From Euptelea pleiosperma (lineage: Eukaryota > Streptophyta > Magnoliopsida > Ranunculales > Eupteleaceae): a stretch of DNA of 64,000 nt. The notes under the pieces are model-generated. The model saw only the letters and a list, made by a program, of their open reading frames with translations, did no database searches and was not told where the DNA came from. The stretch is from contig CM068552.1 in the NCBI GenBank assembly GCA_035048495.1, positions 14,380,501 to 14,444,500 of the forward strand, in the 5' to 3' direction. This document shows positions 22,035 to 33,596 of this stretch, piece by piece. Within the stretch, counting starts at the first letter, position 1, and each line of letters begins with the position of its first letter. A program made the position numbers and the translations under genes.

Positions 22035-25000
22035 GTAAGCTCTACTTCTACTCTTGATGATCCAGTGTTTCATTAGATCTGATCTGGGGTTCTTTCATGA
22101 TTTTGATTATGCTGTTAAGTTGCTGATAGATGGTTTGATGAAATTTGATTATATAAATTGATGATTCAGTTTTGTTTTCTATCGATTGATGGATGCGGAA
22201 TTGTTTGTTGGAACTATCTTTGTAATACCCTGAACTTTTGTCCAGGGGTATTAGAGTAATTCATATTTAGAATGGTATTTTTGACAAACAATAAAATTAA
22301 AATAATTAATATCATTGAGTTATACCTTAATTGTATTAATTAAAATTCTCCATAATAAAAATATTTCCCTAATCAAATATTTGAACTTTAAAAATAAGAA
22401 ACTATTCAAAAGTTCATTCTCACATATAAAAAGTTGCTTAGCCATAAATAAAATAAAATATAATAATATTATTTATTTTTAATAAAGAAAAGTAACTTTT
22501 GAATTTAAATAAATTATCAAAGATAATTAATAACACATATAAATAAAAAAAGACTTATCATTTTCTTTTGACGAACTATTAAAATAGAAGAATCTCCTAA
22601 AAACCTACACATTTTCACTTTTCAGAGAGCTCTCCATTATAAATCATCGAGAGCTTTGAGAGTCTTAGAAATACCAGAACGTCTTACCTTTTGAAACATT
22701 TCCTTAAGAAAAATATTCATACTATCGAGACGTTCGACATATTCGAATCCTAGCTTCATCCAACGACAATTGGTAAAGACGCTCACGGCTACTTTTTCAT
22801 AATTGATTCAAGTTTAAATGAAGATCAACGGACAAAATAGGTATACTTACATATTTTAATAGATAATCTCTCTTATTTTACTTTATTAATCATGTTATAT
22901 GTATGTACTTAATTGATGATGTTATGAAATTATTGTGATTCTTATATGAATGGTTCTCTCTTATTTTTATCAGAATGTACAAATTCGTATTTAAACACTG
23001 ATGCATGAACAATGTCCCCTTTCGAACATAGGGAGGTGTTTGTATTAGATGATGGAGGTGAAGTAAATAAACTTCCTTACATTTATACTTGCTTGCTATG
23101 TTTGTACGCCTTAGAGTTTGATGGAGTTCTGTGTGATAGATGTGGAGAGACCACCCTCTCCGCTGTTAAGGTCAGACTCTCTTCTTTCTCTTTCTATTCC
23201 TTTGTTTATATGTTTTAAAGCATTAAAATTAGAGTTTAATTTGGTTCATTTCTTTTGATAATATATATAATAGGCTAATAAAATAAGCCTATTAGCCGAC
23301 TTGTCGGGATACTATCGATCACTAACAATCAACTTAACGGAGTATCATGACCGACAAACAACCACATATGTTTGATTTGGCGTAGGGTTTTCGGTCAAAA
23401 CCACCACCTGTTGTGATCGAAGGTTGAAGAAAGGAGTGTTTAAGTATTTTTTGCAAATATTTTGCAAGTCAATATGGGTCAACAACGGTAGATCGGGTCG
23501 GGCAGTATACTTTCAATAAAGGAAAATTGAATGTAAAATACAAGAGAAATATAAAAGAAAAATGAAAAAAAAAAGAAGGAAAAACTATCTCTAAATAAAC
23601 TTTTCCATTTTAATGGGAGTCAAGATAAACTTACGTCCATTTCATATATTCAGTTTTGGACCCAGCAAATTGTGTTTAGAGACCATCCTCATAAAAAATA
23701 AAAATAAAAAAAATAAAAATGAAGAAGAAGAAGAAGAAAAGTCCATTCTAACATTCCTAACCGTCTCATAAAAGTTTACTTGTATTTGGAAAATCCAGAC
23801 CATCAAATTTAAAGATTACGGTCGGTTAAACTTAATAATGTTGATTATGATCAACATGGCGAGGACCACGCATTGCCTGGTTGTTCTCACGGACAACTAT
23901 AAAGAGAGAAACATTTACAGACATCTAATTTTGCACCCCGAACACATTTTCAGTAAGATCCATGCTAGAGGGAAACAAAAATTTCAATAAGTTACTGTAC
24001 GTACAACATCAACTTGGTCAAAATCTGCATATTTTTCCTGCAATTCTTTATTAAACCCTTGATGGCGACCACAGAAAAGTCTTCTAGAAAAGGATTTGTA
24101 AACTTCTATAAAAACGTTTATACGCAAGAATCGTTTCTAGAAAACATAGACTAAGTGGAAATGCGATGCATTTTAACGAAAATTACAGTATTTTAATCCA
24201 ACTGGGTCCCATCGAAATTCGTAATATTCAATGTTCCATTTCTTGTCGTCCATGTTTTATTGTAGCTGTAAGCATCTAGTGGAAGTCAAAACTGCGTGAA
24301 AGAATAATCTTCCGTTGATAATAGTGTAATTAATGACACTTTTATTTTTCTATTTTGGATCAAAATGAGCGTTGACTAATATGGGAAAGAGACGAAAGAT
24401 ATCTTATGCATGTCGGCCGCCTCTTGGATTGGTCATGCCCATAAAAATCAAACTGACTGGTCAACTGTACTTGTTCAACCAGAGCTAAACTTTAATGGCA
24501 GAGAGGATGGCTCAGGACTAGATCATGATTCAAGTCCGAGCTCGGTAGCGACACGCCTTCCTCGGATCAATCTATATATATTTTTGTCGAAGAGGTAGTC
24601 TACTGACTAAATGGTCAAGATCTGTGAATCAATGACCCGTTTATAGTAAAAGATGATAGATTTGATTACAAAAAAAAAAGGGGTTTTGGATCGATCACAA
24701 ATTAAATCACAAATGATAAGCAACAAAATTTTCACAGAAGTCTATGATTTTTATTTGGTTTAAATCCAATAAAATAGAAGAGAAAAATGGCTCATATACT
24801 CAGAGAATTCTAAAAAAGAAGTTTTTTTTTTTTTTTATAATGATTTTATCATATATTTAAAACAAATAGTTTTTTTCTGATTTAATTTACAACTTTGTTC
24901 ATAATAACATATTTCTTAGAAGAAAAAGAAGAATTTTTTTGATTTTCGACTGGTCCTTATTCTTAAAACTCTATGGTTGGTCCTGATGGAAATAGCAGAT

Positions 25001-25053
25001 TCAGTCTATCACTAGTCATTTTCTCTAGTGAGAGTTATCCAAACCATTGGATG
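22035..25053. other. AT-rich stretch, possible intron plus repeat debris
   Basis: TGTAATACCCTGAAC near 22222 resembles the start of a plant Gypsy-type LTR, but no matching end was found. A 68-codon frame at 23012-23218 contains a Cys-rich patch (TCLLCLYALEFDGVLCDRCG) that looks like a fragment of a zinc-binding protein; I do not recognise it. The rest shows no coding signal. Confidence 0.3.
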
Positions 25054-25061
25054 GTTGTAAC

Positions 25062-25414
25062 CAAGCTTTAATAGGGGCCGGCCGTTATAATGGTATGACA
25101 GACTCGGGCGTTACTGTTTTTTCTGTTATAACGAACTGTAATGCTCAGGGGCAAAAACAGAAAAAATGAAAAAAAAAAAAAAACTGTGCTAAAATTCAAA
25201 TTTCAATAAAATTTATAATGGAAAATAATGGGATTATTTTTTCACAAATTTTCTCAGAGAATAATGGTCGTTATTTTCGTTATAACGGCCATTATAATGA
25301 AGATAACGGCCGTTATTTTCTGAGCGTTAAAACGGTTCATAACGTAATGGGGTAGGTCCGGATCTATGAAAACGTCTGTTATTTTCGTTACAACGGCCGT
25401 TTTTTAAAACCATG
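25062..25414 (+). mobile_element. Non-autonomous hAT, family N (TTATAACGG type), copy 1
   Basis: Exact 8-bp duplications GTTGTAAC lie at 25054-25061 and 25415-25422. Ends begin CAAGCTTTAAT (left) and CATGGTTTTAAAA (right complement). Subterminal motifs GGCCGTTATAA and GGGCGTTAC are shared with the copies at 29433, 39784, 43305, 44049 and 46700. No coding capacity. Confidence 0.85.
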
Positions 25415-25713
25415 GTTGTAACAATCCCATGTATAGATATTTCTTTGAACCATCTCTATAATATTCTCATATTTTCAAAAGAAAAATGCAATAAATTGGA
25501 TGGTTTCGATAAAATCACAGACCAAACAATAAGTTCCTTCCTCCTCTTCTACACTAGTTGGGGGGCTGTGTAAATTATAGTCTGTTTAACAAATAAAAGT
25601 AAGTGTTCAAATGTGAAGAACAAAATCCTACCATCTCTTCTCCAATCTCATTTTATAAACTTATTAACACATGACAAGCTGCAAAAAAACAACAGGAAAC
25701 AAAGTGATGATCA

Positions 25714-26853
25714 TCAAACCAAAGCATACAGATCAGGAACAAAGGAAAACCACCTGAAGCCACAGCTCCATTTATCAGGAAGTGAAGGGCACTTGGGCAA
25801 CCAATGCCATGTCTGCCTTGACACTTTGTAATACAGGACCTCCGGCCATGTATAGCAGCAAAGACAGACCATCCCCTCATGCCAGAAGCAGTATACATGC
25901 TCGTAATTGTGGTAAGAAATCGATACAAACTTCCGACGCATCATCTCCGGCAAGCTTCCCGCGTCGACCCAATCTGTCCCGCCTTCACCCAACTCCCATA
26001 ATCTTATGCTCCTTGAAATTCCATCCCTACCAATCCCCCCAACCAAATAGAGCTTCCCATCACCATTGTTTACTAACCGGATGAAAGTGAGTTCACTCGG
26101 CAACTCAGCAATTAGTCTCTCCCATCTCCCAGTCTCCAATTGAAAACCCATGATAGAAAATGGCTCTGGAGTTGTAAAATACAAATACCCATTAGAGAAC
26201 ACCCCTTCCTGATGAGAAGCCTCTCTCAGAATTGGATCAAAACCTGACAATTGGCTCCATGAATGGATCCTTGAATCATAAACAAAAACTAAATTCGACG
26301 AAAACTCGGAAGATAGTATAATGATCTTGTAATATTCATTTGACAAAGAGACGAGAGTAACCAAATTGAAAGTTAAAGGGTAAGTTGGGAGTTTGATAAG
26401 TCTTGAAGATCGAGCAAGAAGATTGCAAACAAGGAAGGAAGATGAGTTAGGAATGGAGAAACAAAGGAGGCCACTGGAGGAGGTGGACAGGAGCTGGGCT
26501 GATGCGTAGGATAAAGGGAGAGGAAAAGGCAAAGCTAACGTGCGCCAGTGGCCCAAGATGGAGTCATAGAGTGGGAACCTATTGTGAAACTGTGGGTGAG
26601 AAAGTAGAAGAAATGAAGAGAAGGATGGTGGTGGTTTGGTTTTGGTTTTGTGATCTGTAAGAGAAGATGAAGAAGAAGAGCGTTTAGAGATGAACGATGG
26701 AGAGAAGACGAGAGAATCGAAGCGTTTACAAGTCAACCGGAGATTAAAGAAGATTTTGAGAGGAAGGAGAGCCAGTATATGATCCAGAAGCTCTTCCGGC
26801 AATTGACTCCATATTTCAGGCTCCATGGCCGGACTCTTGTAGCTCTTCGTCAT
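25714..26853 (-). CDS. F-box/kelch-like protein
   Basis: An intact intronless frame of 379 codons. F-box proteins join substrates to the SKP1-CUL1 (SCF) ubiquitin ligase. Residues about 12-52 form the F-box (IWSQLPEELLDHILALLPLK, then LRLTCKRFDSLVFSPSF). The rest is a beta-propeller-like substrate domain, with a kelch-type unit at about residues 268-300 (GKLYLVGGIGRDG ... RLWEL). Trp/Gly-rich strands continue to the C-terminus (WHWLPKCPSLPDKW). Length and layout resemble Arabidopsis At5g43190-type F-box proteins (from memory). An alternative start is Met10. The substrate cannot be told from sequence. The gene stands alone between transposon-rich regions; overlapping plus-strand frames are shadows. 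Confidence 0.92.
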   Translation of the reverse strand: MTKSYKSPAMEPEIWSQLPEELLDHILALLPLKIFFNLRLTCKRFDSLVFSPSFISKRSSSSSSLTDHKTKTKPPPSFSSFLLLSHPQFHNRFPLYDSILGHWRTLALPFPLPLSYASAQLLSTSSSGLLCFSIPNSSSFLVCNLLARSSRLIKLPTYPLTFNLVTLVSLSNEYYKIIILSSEFSSNLVFVYDSRIHSWSQLSGFDPILREASHQEGVFSNGYLYFTTPEPFSIMGFQLETGRWERLIAELPSELTFIRLVNNGDGKLYLVGGIGRDGISRSIRLWELGEGGTDWVDAGSLPEMMRRKFVSISYHNYEHVYCFWHEGMVCLCCYTWPEVLYYKVSRQTWHWLPKCPSLPDKWSCGFRWFSFVPDLYALV

Positions 26854-27078
26854 ATCTTGGCAGCAGCGCCGATAAAAGCTGAAGCCTAAGGCGAAAACTC
26901 TGTATAAGGCCTTTTTTATATTTAATATATTAATATATATGATATTAATTAAAAATTTTAACTCATAAAAAATATTTATTTACCTAGTCTTGAATCTTGA
27001 TGATCAAAAACTACCAAAAAAACAAAAATTAGATGCACAGGACTCTCGGGCCCTACATAGATCATATGTTGGGCCCAA

Positions 27079-27315
27079 TGACTGTGCGGATGTTCCGCTA
27101 GCCCACCTATTGGTGGATAAGCGCACTAAAATTCAGCTTGGTTGATGATTTCTAGACAACGGATTTACTACCCAAAAAACATACTTGAATCCAACAGCTA
27201 GAGTCAATCCTGAAAAGTACAAAAATCTATGGCTAGAGATAACCAATCAAGTCGATTTTTTGTTTCTATATCCAACAAGGGGTGGGGCCAAACATCCATG
27301 TGGTTAGTAAGCCCG
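27079..27315. mobile_element. Palindromic MITE, family P, diverged copy
   Basis: Inverted arms keep GATGTT...CCCACC on the left and GGGGTGGGGCCAAACATCCA on the right, with AATTCAGCTTG and its degraded complement inside. It lies about 230 bp upstream of the F-box start codon. Confidence 0.55.
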
Positions 27316-27560
27316 AAAAAAACGTGCTATGTAGGGTAACGAGAATCCTCCAAAAGTCCTCTGCATCCAAAAGCTACAATAACAACTGACAACTTGCAGT
27401 GGGACCGCTAGAGGTGTTAGGCGGAGAAATTTTTTGAAGGGGCGGGATTTTTCACGCGCCTAATGATCACGCGCCACATAACCCATGGTTACTTTAAATT
27501 TTTCTTTTTTTAAAACCACATCCTAAACTCAGGTATATGTGGCATGCGATCATTAGGTGC

Positions 27561-27599
<39 letters not shown>

Positions 27600-28364
27600 G
27601 TACCCGTTCATAAATATTATTAGAAATAATGTAGAATAAGATCCACTTGATTAGTGTTTAATCAAGAAAAAAAGATCCACTTGGTTCGTTAAAGCAGCTA
27701 GATATTTGATTTTTTTTTTTTTTCAGTAAGAACGGACTGAATCTTTTGTACTAGGAGACTTATCAACCACTTGGCCCCATCTTTACTTCTTATTCCGCAT
27801 ATCTCAAAGCTTAACCCTGTTTGGAAACACATAAAAAGGGATGGTCAGTCCGGGTCCAGTTGGTCTGGACCATGCATGGTCCACTTTTGGGACCCATCCT
27901 TTTCGGATCTTGTCCTTAAAAACAGGACACACAAAGTTTTCCAAACAGGTAAGAGACTTCAGCCTTAAATGTAGCGGGGGCAAGGCATTCCCTAAGGAGT
28001 GGTGGTGCAAAATATTGTCAATTTCCTGGCGATTTGTGCACCACTCACAAGATTAAAGATTGAAAAAGAGAAAAGGTGGGGAGGAAAGAGACAAATTTTA
28101 ACTATTTCGTCCCAGGAATCCAGCAACTACATCCACGGAGAAGATGGCCAAACCAGAAAGAATATTTGAACTGGACGTATGACCCTAGGACGATTGGTTG
28201 GTCAGCTTCGCAACTGCCAGATACTCAGACGATTGACTGGCACGCTTGCACTTGTCAGATACTCGATCAAGTGGCAAGCTTAGTGGTTGTCTAAGATGCT
28301 TCACTAGTAAGCTTCCTGTTGCCAGATACTGGGACGATTAACTAATAAGATTCTTGACATATAT
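27316..28364. other. Intergenic, with an inverted GCGCCTAATGATC motif and a CT run
   Basis: GCGCCTAATGATCACGCGCC near 27457 is partly mirrored by GCGATCATTAGGTGC near 27546. A pure CT run lies at 27563-27594. Short open frames at 27770-28290 show no family resemblance. Confidence 0.4.
27563..27594 (+). repeat. (CT)n microsatellite
   Basis: Sixteen uninterrupted TC/CT units. Confidence 0.95.
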
Positions 28365-28614
28365 GCCCTGCTTGGTTCGCTCTCGGATGCATTTTGCACT
28401 CCAATGCAAACGGAATGAGTTGAATTGCATTGCATTCGCTTGCCACAGTTTTTGACCTGCAGTGGCTTGCATCTATTTTGTTAAGAAGTTAGCAATGGCT
28501 TGGCAACCACTTGCACGCCAGCTCATTTCCACGCCTCGAACCAATCAGAGTGCAATCCCAAAATTGTGGCGAGTGAGTTCATTTGCATCCCAATGCAGCG
28601 AACCAAGCATGGCC
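28365..28614. mobile_element. Short TIR element (TGCTTGGTTCGCT ends)
   Basis: The left end TGCTTGGTTCGCTCTCGG and the right complement TGCTTGGTTCGCTGCATT form terminal inverted repeats. ATGCAWTTTGCA-like sequence lies just inside both ends. About 250 bp, non-coding. Superfamily uncertain; I see no clear target duplication. Confidence 0.6.
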
Positions 28615-28820
28615 ATAACGTCTTGGATGGAAAGTAGATCAGGGCAATGTGGATCGATATCCAATATTTATTGGTTACCTTTTATTCTTAAATTTATCTC
28701 GGAAATTTTACTTACTCCCTAGTCTAAGGGTACTCTGATTGTATCTCGATAGAGTTCCTAGACAAAATCTTTTTGACAATCAAGTTATGGCTCAGGATCC
28801 TAGGACTCATCTTTCCACTC

Positions 28821-29069
28821 GTGTTCTCGGGCATGGATTTCACGAATCCAACAGTGGTTTTACATTGACAAAAATTGAAAAATTGAATGCCATCTCAGCA
28901 CTAGTGTTCTCGGGCGTGGATTTCACGAATCCAACAGTGGTTTTACATTGACAAAAATTGAAAAATTGAATGCCATCTCAGCACTAGTGTTCTCGGGCGT
29001 GGATTTCACGAATCCAACAGTGGTTTTACATTGACAAAAATTGAAAATTTGAATGCCATCTCAGCGCTA
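28821..29069 (+). repeat. 83-bp tandem repeat, three units
   Basis: GTGTTCTCGGGC starts at 28821, 28904 and 28987, exactly 83 bp apart; the units are almost identical. Unit 1 has one change (GGGCATGG for GGGCGTGG), and unit 3 has AAATTTG for AAAATTG. A related single unit lies near 44433-44510. There are no unique spacers, so this is plain tandem DNA. Confidence 0.95.
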
Positions 29070-29432
29070 TCAACCATCGTTCCTGAGCCCGATCGGTTAG
29101 TTATATCTAGAGATGATTTATTCAAAAATTCTCCCCGAACAAAATATATACTATGTTTAATTTTGTCTTCAAAAAGTCCTTGGACTCTTGTCCTACTTTC
29201 CTTGAGATCCAAGTTGCTTGATGTGGATGACCTAGATTCAAGTCCATTATTGACACAACCTTGAGGTTGCTGGTTCGATCCGAACTTAGACTGCGTTTGG
29301 GTAACCTTAAACCTGGGCTTCTAGCTTATTGTGGTACGGGTAAGCAATATCCATAACTATTTGCTTTTCGGGTTAGGCTTCATACCAGGCTTCTGTGGAT
29401 CCTAAGTTTGGGTATGACCAGATGATTTTGTC

Positions 29433-29793
29433 CATGGTTTAAAGGAGGCCGTTTTAATGGTTAAACAGACTGGGGCGTTACCGTTTAAACGGCCGTTAAA
29501 ATGGATTGAAACGGCCAGGGGCAAAAATGAAAAAAAAAATCGAAAAACAGAATTTAACAGAATTAAACGGATTTTCACGATTTTAACAGAAAAAATGTCA
29601 CTGAAATTCAAATTTTGAAATTTGAAAATTAAAAAAAAAACAGAATTAAAAAGATTCAACGGCCATTTTATTAAACAGCTGTTTAAACGATTTTAACGGC
29701 CGTTTTATTCAAAAACGATAAAACATGTTTAAACGATGTTAAAGGAAACGGGCTTGGGGCGTTACCGATTAAACGGCCATTTTTAAAACTATG
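29433..29793 (+). mobile_element. Non-autonomous hAT, family N, copy 2
   Basis: Exact 8-bp duplications ATTTTGTC lie at 29425-29432 and 29794-29801. Ends are CATGGTTTAAAGG (left) and CATAGTTTTAAAA (right complement). The inside carries several GGCCGTTTAAACGG-type motifs and poly-A tracts. Non-coding. Confidence 0.85.
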
Positions 29794-29997
29794 ATTTTGT
29801 CATTTAAATTGATTAATGAGTTATTTTTAACAGTGTAAAAGTTTTATAATTGGTTTAGTGGACATTTAAAATTTATCTTCAGTATGTAAAAGGATTTTTT
29901 AAGTAATAAAAAAGTTTCACTTAAGTTTCAATTTCAACATGTGCAAAATAACACTACTTGACACATAAGCTAAAAGCCATAAGTTGTTTCGAAACAG

Positions 29998-30061
29998 CTT
30001 ATGCTTAACATGCAAAAACAACTGTTAAACTTATGCTTAACCTGCAAAAACAGCTGTTCAA
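29998..30061 (+). repeat. 32-bp tandem duplication
   Basis: CTTATGCTTAAC recurs at 29998 and 30030, with the following CTGCAAAAACA-like sequence also shared. Confidence 0.8.
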
Positions 30062-30715
30062 CGGCAAAAACACAAGATAAAGATTGAAAAAAATGACAAA
30101 TGCAGCCTCGCCCACGACAAAATAAAAAGGGTAAAAGAATGAATCCTCAAACAATTCTTCTATGGTCGTCACGATCGCAACAGCACACAGACTCAACCAT
30201 GTGTTCAGTAGGAAAAAACCTCTGAAGGGCACCACATAGATATAGAAGCTCATTCCCTTTATCTTCCTTGGTCCCAACTTGGTTACCAGTATGAAAAGCA
30301 GGAGGCGAAAAGACTGAAAATAAACCATTTTCCAGTCCTTAAGAGGTCAGGGGTCCTAACATTTTTGAACTAGAAGAAGTACATCAAGTAAAAGAATCAT
30401 GCACCCATCCTCATTAACTATGCTGATCACAGACTTGAAAAAGCTCATCCAAGCTTCGACTAAATGTAGAGGTTCACCTCCTTTGGTTTGAGAATTGTCA
30501 CAACTCAATCATCAGGTTTTTTAGCAGGTTCTTAAACAACAGATCATCCACCTCTCTTGGAGTTCCTTTCCAAACCTAAACAATTAAATTTGCACCAAAT
30601 GCAATACGAACTTAAAAAGAAAACAATTTCAGCTATTCGTGATTAAGATGCTGAGCAATTACTCGAGACTTATATTACTTGCTGGATATTACTTATTTGA
30701 TCCCATCAATCAAAA

Positions 30716-30842
30716 GCTTGGATTCTAAATTTCAAAATTGATGCTCACATGAATTCGCAGAGTAAAGTAGATGATCTAGTTTAAGACAACCACCCTCTTG
30801 AAGATACATAAACTGTTTATGCACAAACTACATCTTCTTAAT
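30716..30842 (+). repeat. Direct repeat, copy A (holds an empty Helitron site)
   Basis: About 127 bp is repeated at 30890-31016 with few changes (offset 174). Copy A continues CTTCTTAATATTAGAAATATAG without interruption, so it shows the unoccupied form of the site that is occupied in copy B. Confidence 0.9.
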
Positions 30843-30889
30843 ATTAGAAATATAGAAGATTTGGGCGAAAGCATCACCAAATGCAAAGA

Positions 30890-31016
30890 GCTTGGATTCT
30901 AAAAAATCAAAATTGATGCTCACATGAATTCGCAGAGTAAAGTAGATGTTCTACTTTAAGATAAGAAGCCTCTTGAAGATACATAAACTATTTATGCACA
31001 TACTACTTGTTCTTAA
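30890..31016 (+). repeat. Direct repeat, copy B (interrupted by the Helitron)
   Basis: Matches copy A up to TTCTTAA. The continuation (ATTTGAAATATAGAAGA) resumes only at 31457, after a 440-bp insertion. Confidence 0.9.
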
Positions 31017-31456
31017 CTAGTGGGGGGGCCCGTGCCATCGGCACATACCATACACCAAATCTCTTTACTTTTGGGCCCATGAACCCTATTTATGTTCGGC
31101 ACATATTTGGTTGACGTACACGAAATCCAAGTCTGTATAGTGAAATTTCAGATTTCCCCGAAAATCATAACATGAGGCGAATAAATGAGTGGGGGGAGAT
31201 CCGACCGTCCAACATTAGATGGATGGATTTGATCTCAACCACTCTTTATCTCATGAAGACGTATAAGATAAGGGATAAGACAACTTCCTTGTTTTGTGCC
31301 CATAGCACTATTTGACAAAGTGTTGGCCAAAATTGGGTGTGAGTGGCTGAGATCTACCATCCATTTGGAGGATAAGATCTCAGCCACTCTTTGTTGAAAC
31401 CGGATAAGATAAGATAAGATAAGAGATAAAACAATTATCATGTTTTGTTAAATAGA
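31017..31456 (-). mobile_element. Short non-autonomous Helitron
   Basis: On the minus strand the element begins TCTATTTAACAAAAC and ends CTAG. Just before the end lies a small GC hairpin (GTGCCGATGGCAC) followed by a C-run. It sits between host A (31016) and T (31457), and no target duplication is seen. All of these are Helitron hallmarks: 5' TC, 3' CTRR, hairpin and A^T insertion. Copy A of the flanking direct repeat shows the same site empty. The interior repeats GATAAGATCTCAGCCACTCT-like sequence and has no Rep/helicase. Confidence 0.88.
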
Positions 31457-32046
31457 TATTTGAAATATAGAAGAAGATTTGGGAGAGAGCATCACTAAAG
31501 CCAAGTCACGGCTATCTTTAAATAACATTGCTCATTTCTTGCATTGACTCATACTCTAGGCAGCTTTGAATACTAAAAAGAAAGTCATGGATAATCAATT
31601 TACCCACTAGCCACACTAGCTTTCCCAAAGGAAAGCATTAAAGATTGTGTCGAAGGTCTAATAAAGTCCAAGACTTTGAAAGTCCTAGAAAAGTTAAAAT
31701 CCCAAAATGAAAGCTGTTGAAATCAAATCCTCATATAGCCAAAGAGCATGCAAGACAGTTCACCTCCCTAAAGGAATCCATCAACCATCTCTAAATGTCT
31801 CAATAAATTCCAAAAACTTTCGTGAGGCCTTTGCAATATTCCAGGGATGCTAGTCATCTAATGCCCAAATGAATGTTATCTGAGAAAGCAATGCTCAATC
31901 ATGAATCGGTTGTTTCTAATAATCCAGAATTCACCACACAAGGGTCTACAACTTAGCAACAACTAAGCCAATCACTCTTAGAAATCATTTATAAGATTCA
32001 GGCCAGTCCTCTAGTCCCTAAAAACCAAAATCAGGTTTTTCAAGAT
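31457..32046. other. Intergenic, nothing recognised
   Basis: AT-rich, no coding signal; it contains the continuation of direct-repeat copy B. Confidence 0.5.
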
Positions 32047-32263
32047 CATGAATCAAAGTTTCGGCCAAAACCAAAATGTTTCACCAGTCTCATTTCGGTT
32101 TCGGCATAGGACTGGGCAATAAACATTTCGATCAGTTTCATTCAAAGTAGTTTCACCATAGCAAACGGTCACTATGGTTTCACCAGGTTTCAGCCAGTTT
32201 CGTCCAAAACCACCTAATCGTTTCGGTTTCACCCAAGGACAAAACCTGGTATTTGCAATCATG
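32047..32263. mobile_element. Short hAT-like MITE rich in TTTCGG/TTTCACC
   Basis: Flanks TTCAAGAT (32039-32046) and TTCAAAAT (32264-32271) agree at seven of eight bases. Ends begin CATGAATCAAAG (left) and CATGATTGCAAA (right complement). The interior is built from GTTTCGGTTTC and GTTTCACCA motifs. 217 bp. Confidence 0.65.
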
Positions 32264-32271
32264 TTCAAAAT

Positions 32272-33030
32272 TGCCTATGCAGCATTGTCAAAAGTTTCCA
32301 TAGAAGCCCATAATTGCAATTATGTGAGAAAATACCATGTCTAATAAGATTTATTGATTGACATAAAGGAAGACCTTAATGTTGAAAAGAAACTATAGAG
32401 AAATTAAGTCAAAACAATCAACAAGATGTGCCAAATATTTGGAGTCAGCTACAATAATCCTGTTCCACTATTCTACTCTGCCTAGATAGATATCTTCTGT
32501 TATAGAGCGTTTCTTCACCAAATGGTTGGGACAAGGTTAGGAGAAACTGAAGAGTTGCCCAAATGAAGTGTTTTACTAATAGTGGATTCATCAACACAAG
32601 AATTTAACCAAGAACACGTTGAAAAGGAATTACAATGCACTCTAGAGATCTAGATGACTTATTATCTTTGGGTCCATTAGTTTCGCTAGAGCAAGTTTCA
32701 CATCAAACAGGTAGCAAGCCACAACATCTTAAAACCCGTAAACAGCAACCCCATTTCCCATTAAAGCCTTACCCCATTAACTAAAAACCCAAAAAAAAGA
32801 GAACCACCCAATTCATTAAACAAAAAAATCATCCACGCAATGATAAGGTCCACATTCCATAAACTCCAATTCAAAACCCTAAAATAAGATCCAATCCTAC
32901 CATTATATATTAATCGAAACATGTTAAAGAGTTTAAAAAAAAATCGAATGTACTCTTTCTTCATCTCGAAATTTACCTAAAACAAGCTCACAGGATCCAA
33001 AAAAATCGACGACCCGAATTGACTAATCGA
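32272..33030. other. 3' flank of RPL26, nothing else recognised
   Basis: AT-rich sequence without coding signal. The nearer part should hold the RPL26 3' UTR on the minus strand. Confidence 0.5.
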
Positions 33031-33471
33031 TCAATCGACGTTCTGCATGATATCCTCAGCAGTGAACTTGGTCCCCTTGTCCTTATCCCCGGCGGCCCGC
33101 CCCTTCGCTTTGCGATCGAGAAGTGACTTGCGATCCTTGTCGAGCCTGAGCTTGGTTATTACGACCTTGGAAGGGTTGATGCCTACATTGACAGTCGATC
33201 CATTAACCTTCTCTCTGGTGATCCTCTCGACGTGGATCACCCACTTGCGACGGTAAACCTGAACGACCTTGCCTTCTCGGCCCTTGTAGGTCCCACGAAC
33301 CACCTGAACCTCGTCGTCTTTGCGGACTGGGACCGACCTCACGTTGTATTTGCTACGGAGATCTGAGGAGAGAGGGGCGCTCATGAGGACACGACGGACG
33401 CTCGAAGGCGCCGTGAAATGGGCTTTGCGGTTCTTCCTTCTCGAGCTGGAAACCCTAGGATTGTACTTCAT
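33031..33471 (-). CDS. RPL26: 60S ribosomal protein L26 (uL24)
   Basis: A complete, intronless frame of 146 codons, the usual length for plant L26. uL24 sits at the polypeptide exit side of the large cytosolic ribosomal subunit and binds 5.8S/25S rRNA. The N-terminus [20 protein letters not shown] is typical of the eukaryotic protein. The KOW motif lies at about residues 52-85 ([20 protein letters not shown]). The C-terminus is basic, then ends [10 protein letters not shown]. Codon use is GC-rich compared with the flanks. Upstream (to the right) are a purine-rich leader, a TATA box and a telobox, as in many plant ribosomal-protein genes. The plus-strand frame over it is a shadow. Confidence 0.97.
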   Translation of the reverse strand: MKYNPRVSSSRRKNRKAHFTAPSSVRRVLMSAPLSSDLRSKYNVRSVPVRKDDEVQVVRGTYKGREGKVVQVYRRKWVIHVERITREKVNGSTVNVGINPSKVVITKLRLDKDRKSLLDRKAKGRAAGDKDKGTKFTAEDIMQNVD

Positions 33472-33560
33472 CTTCGCTCCTCCTCTTCTTCTCTCTCACT
33501 CTCTCCTCTTCTCTCCCTGCAAATGAAGCTAGAGAAGTAGGACTTACGGTTAGGGTTGGT

Positions 33561-33567
33561 ATTTATA
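33561..33567 (-). promoter_or_regulatory. TATA box of RPL26
   Basis: On the minus strand TATAAAT lies 90 bp before the start codon, leaving room for a leader of roughly 55-65 nt. CCAACCCTAACC immediately downstream is a telobox-like motif. Confidence 0.65.
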
Positions 33568-33596
33568 CTGTTGATTCTAAAATGTTTTGCTCTTTA

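Noticed and set aside
23012..23218. Zinc-finger gene fragment
   Set aside because: One Cys-rich patch only, no recognised spacing or splice context; kept as a remark in the regional entry.
22222..23300. Complete LTR retrotransposon starting TGTAATACCC
   Set aside because: No matching second LTR, primer-binding site, Gag or Pol could be found; left as unclassified.
25782..26084. 100-codon plus-strand frame over the F-box gene
   Set aside because: Antisense shadow; the minus-strand F-box reading has clear domain motifs.
28821..29069. CRISPR-like spacing
   Set aside because: Only three contiguous 83-bp units with no unique spacers, in a plant nuclear genome.
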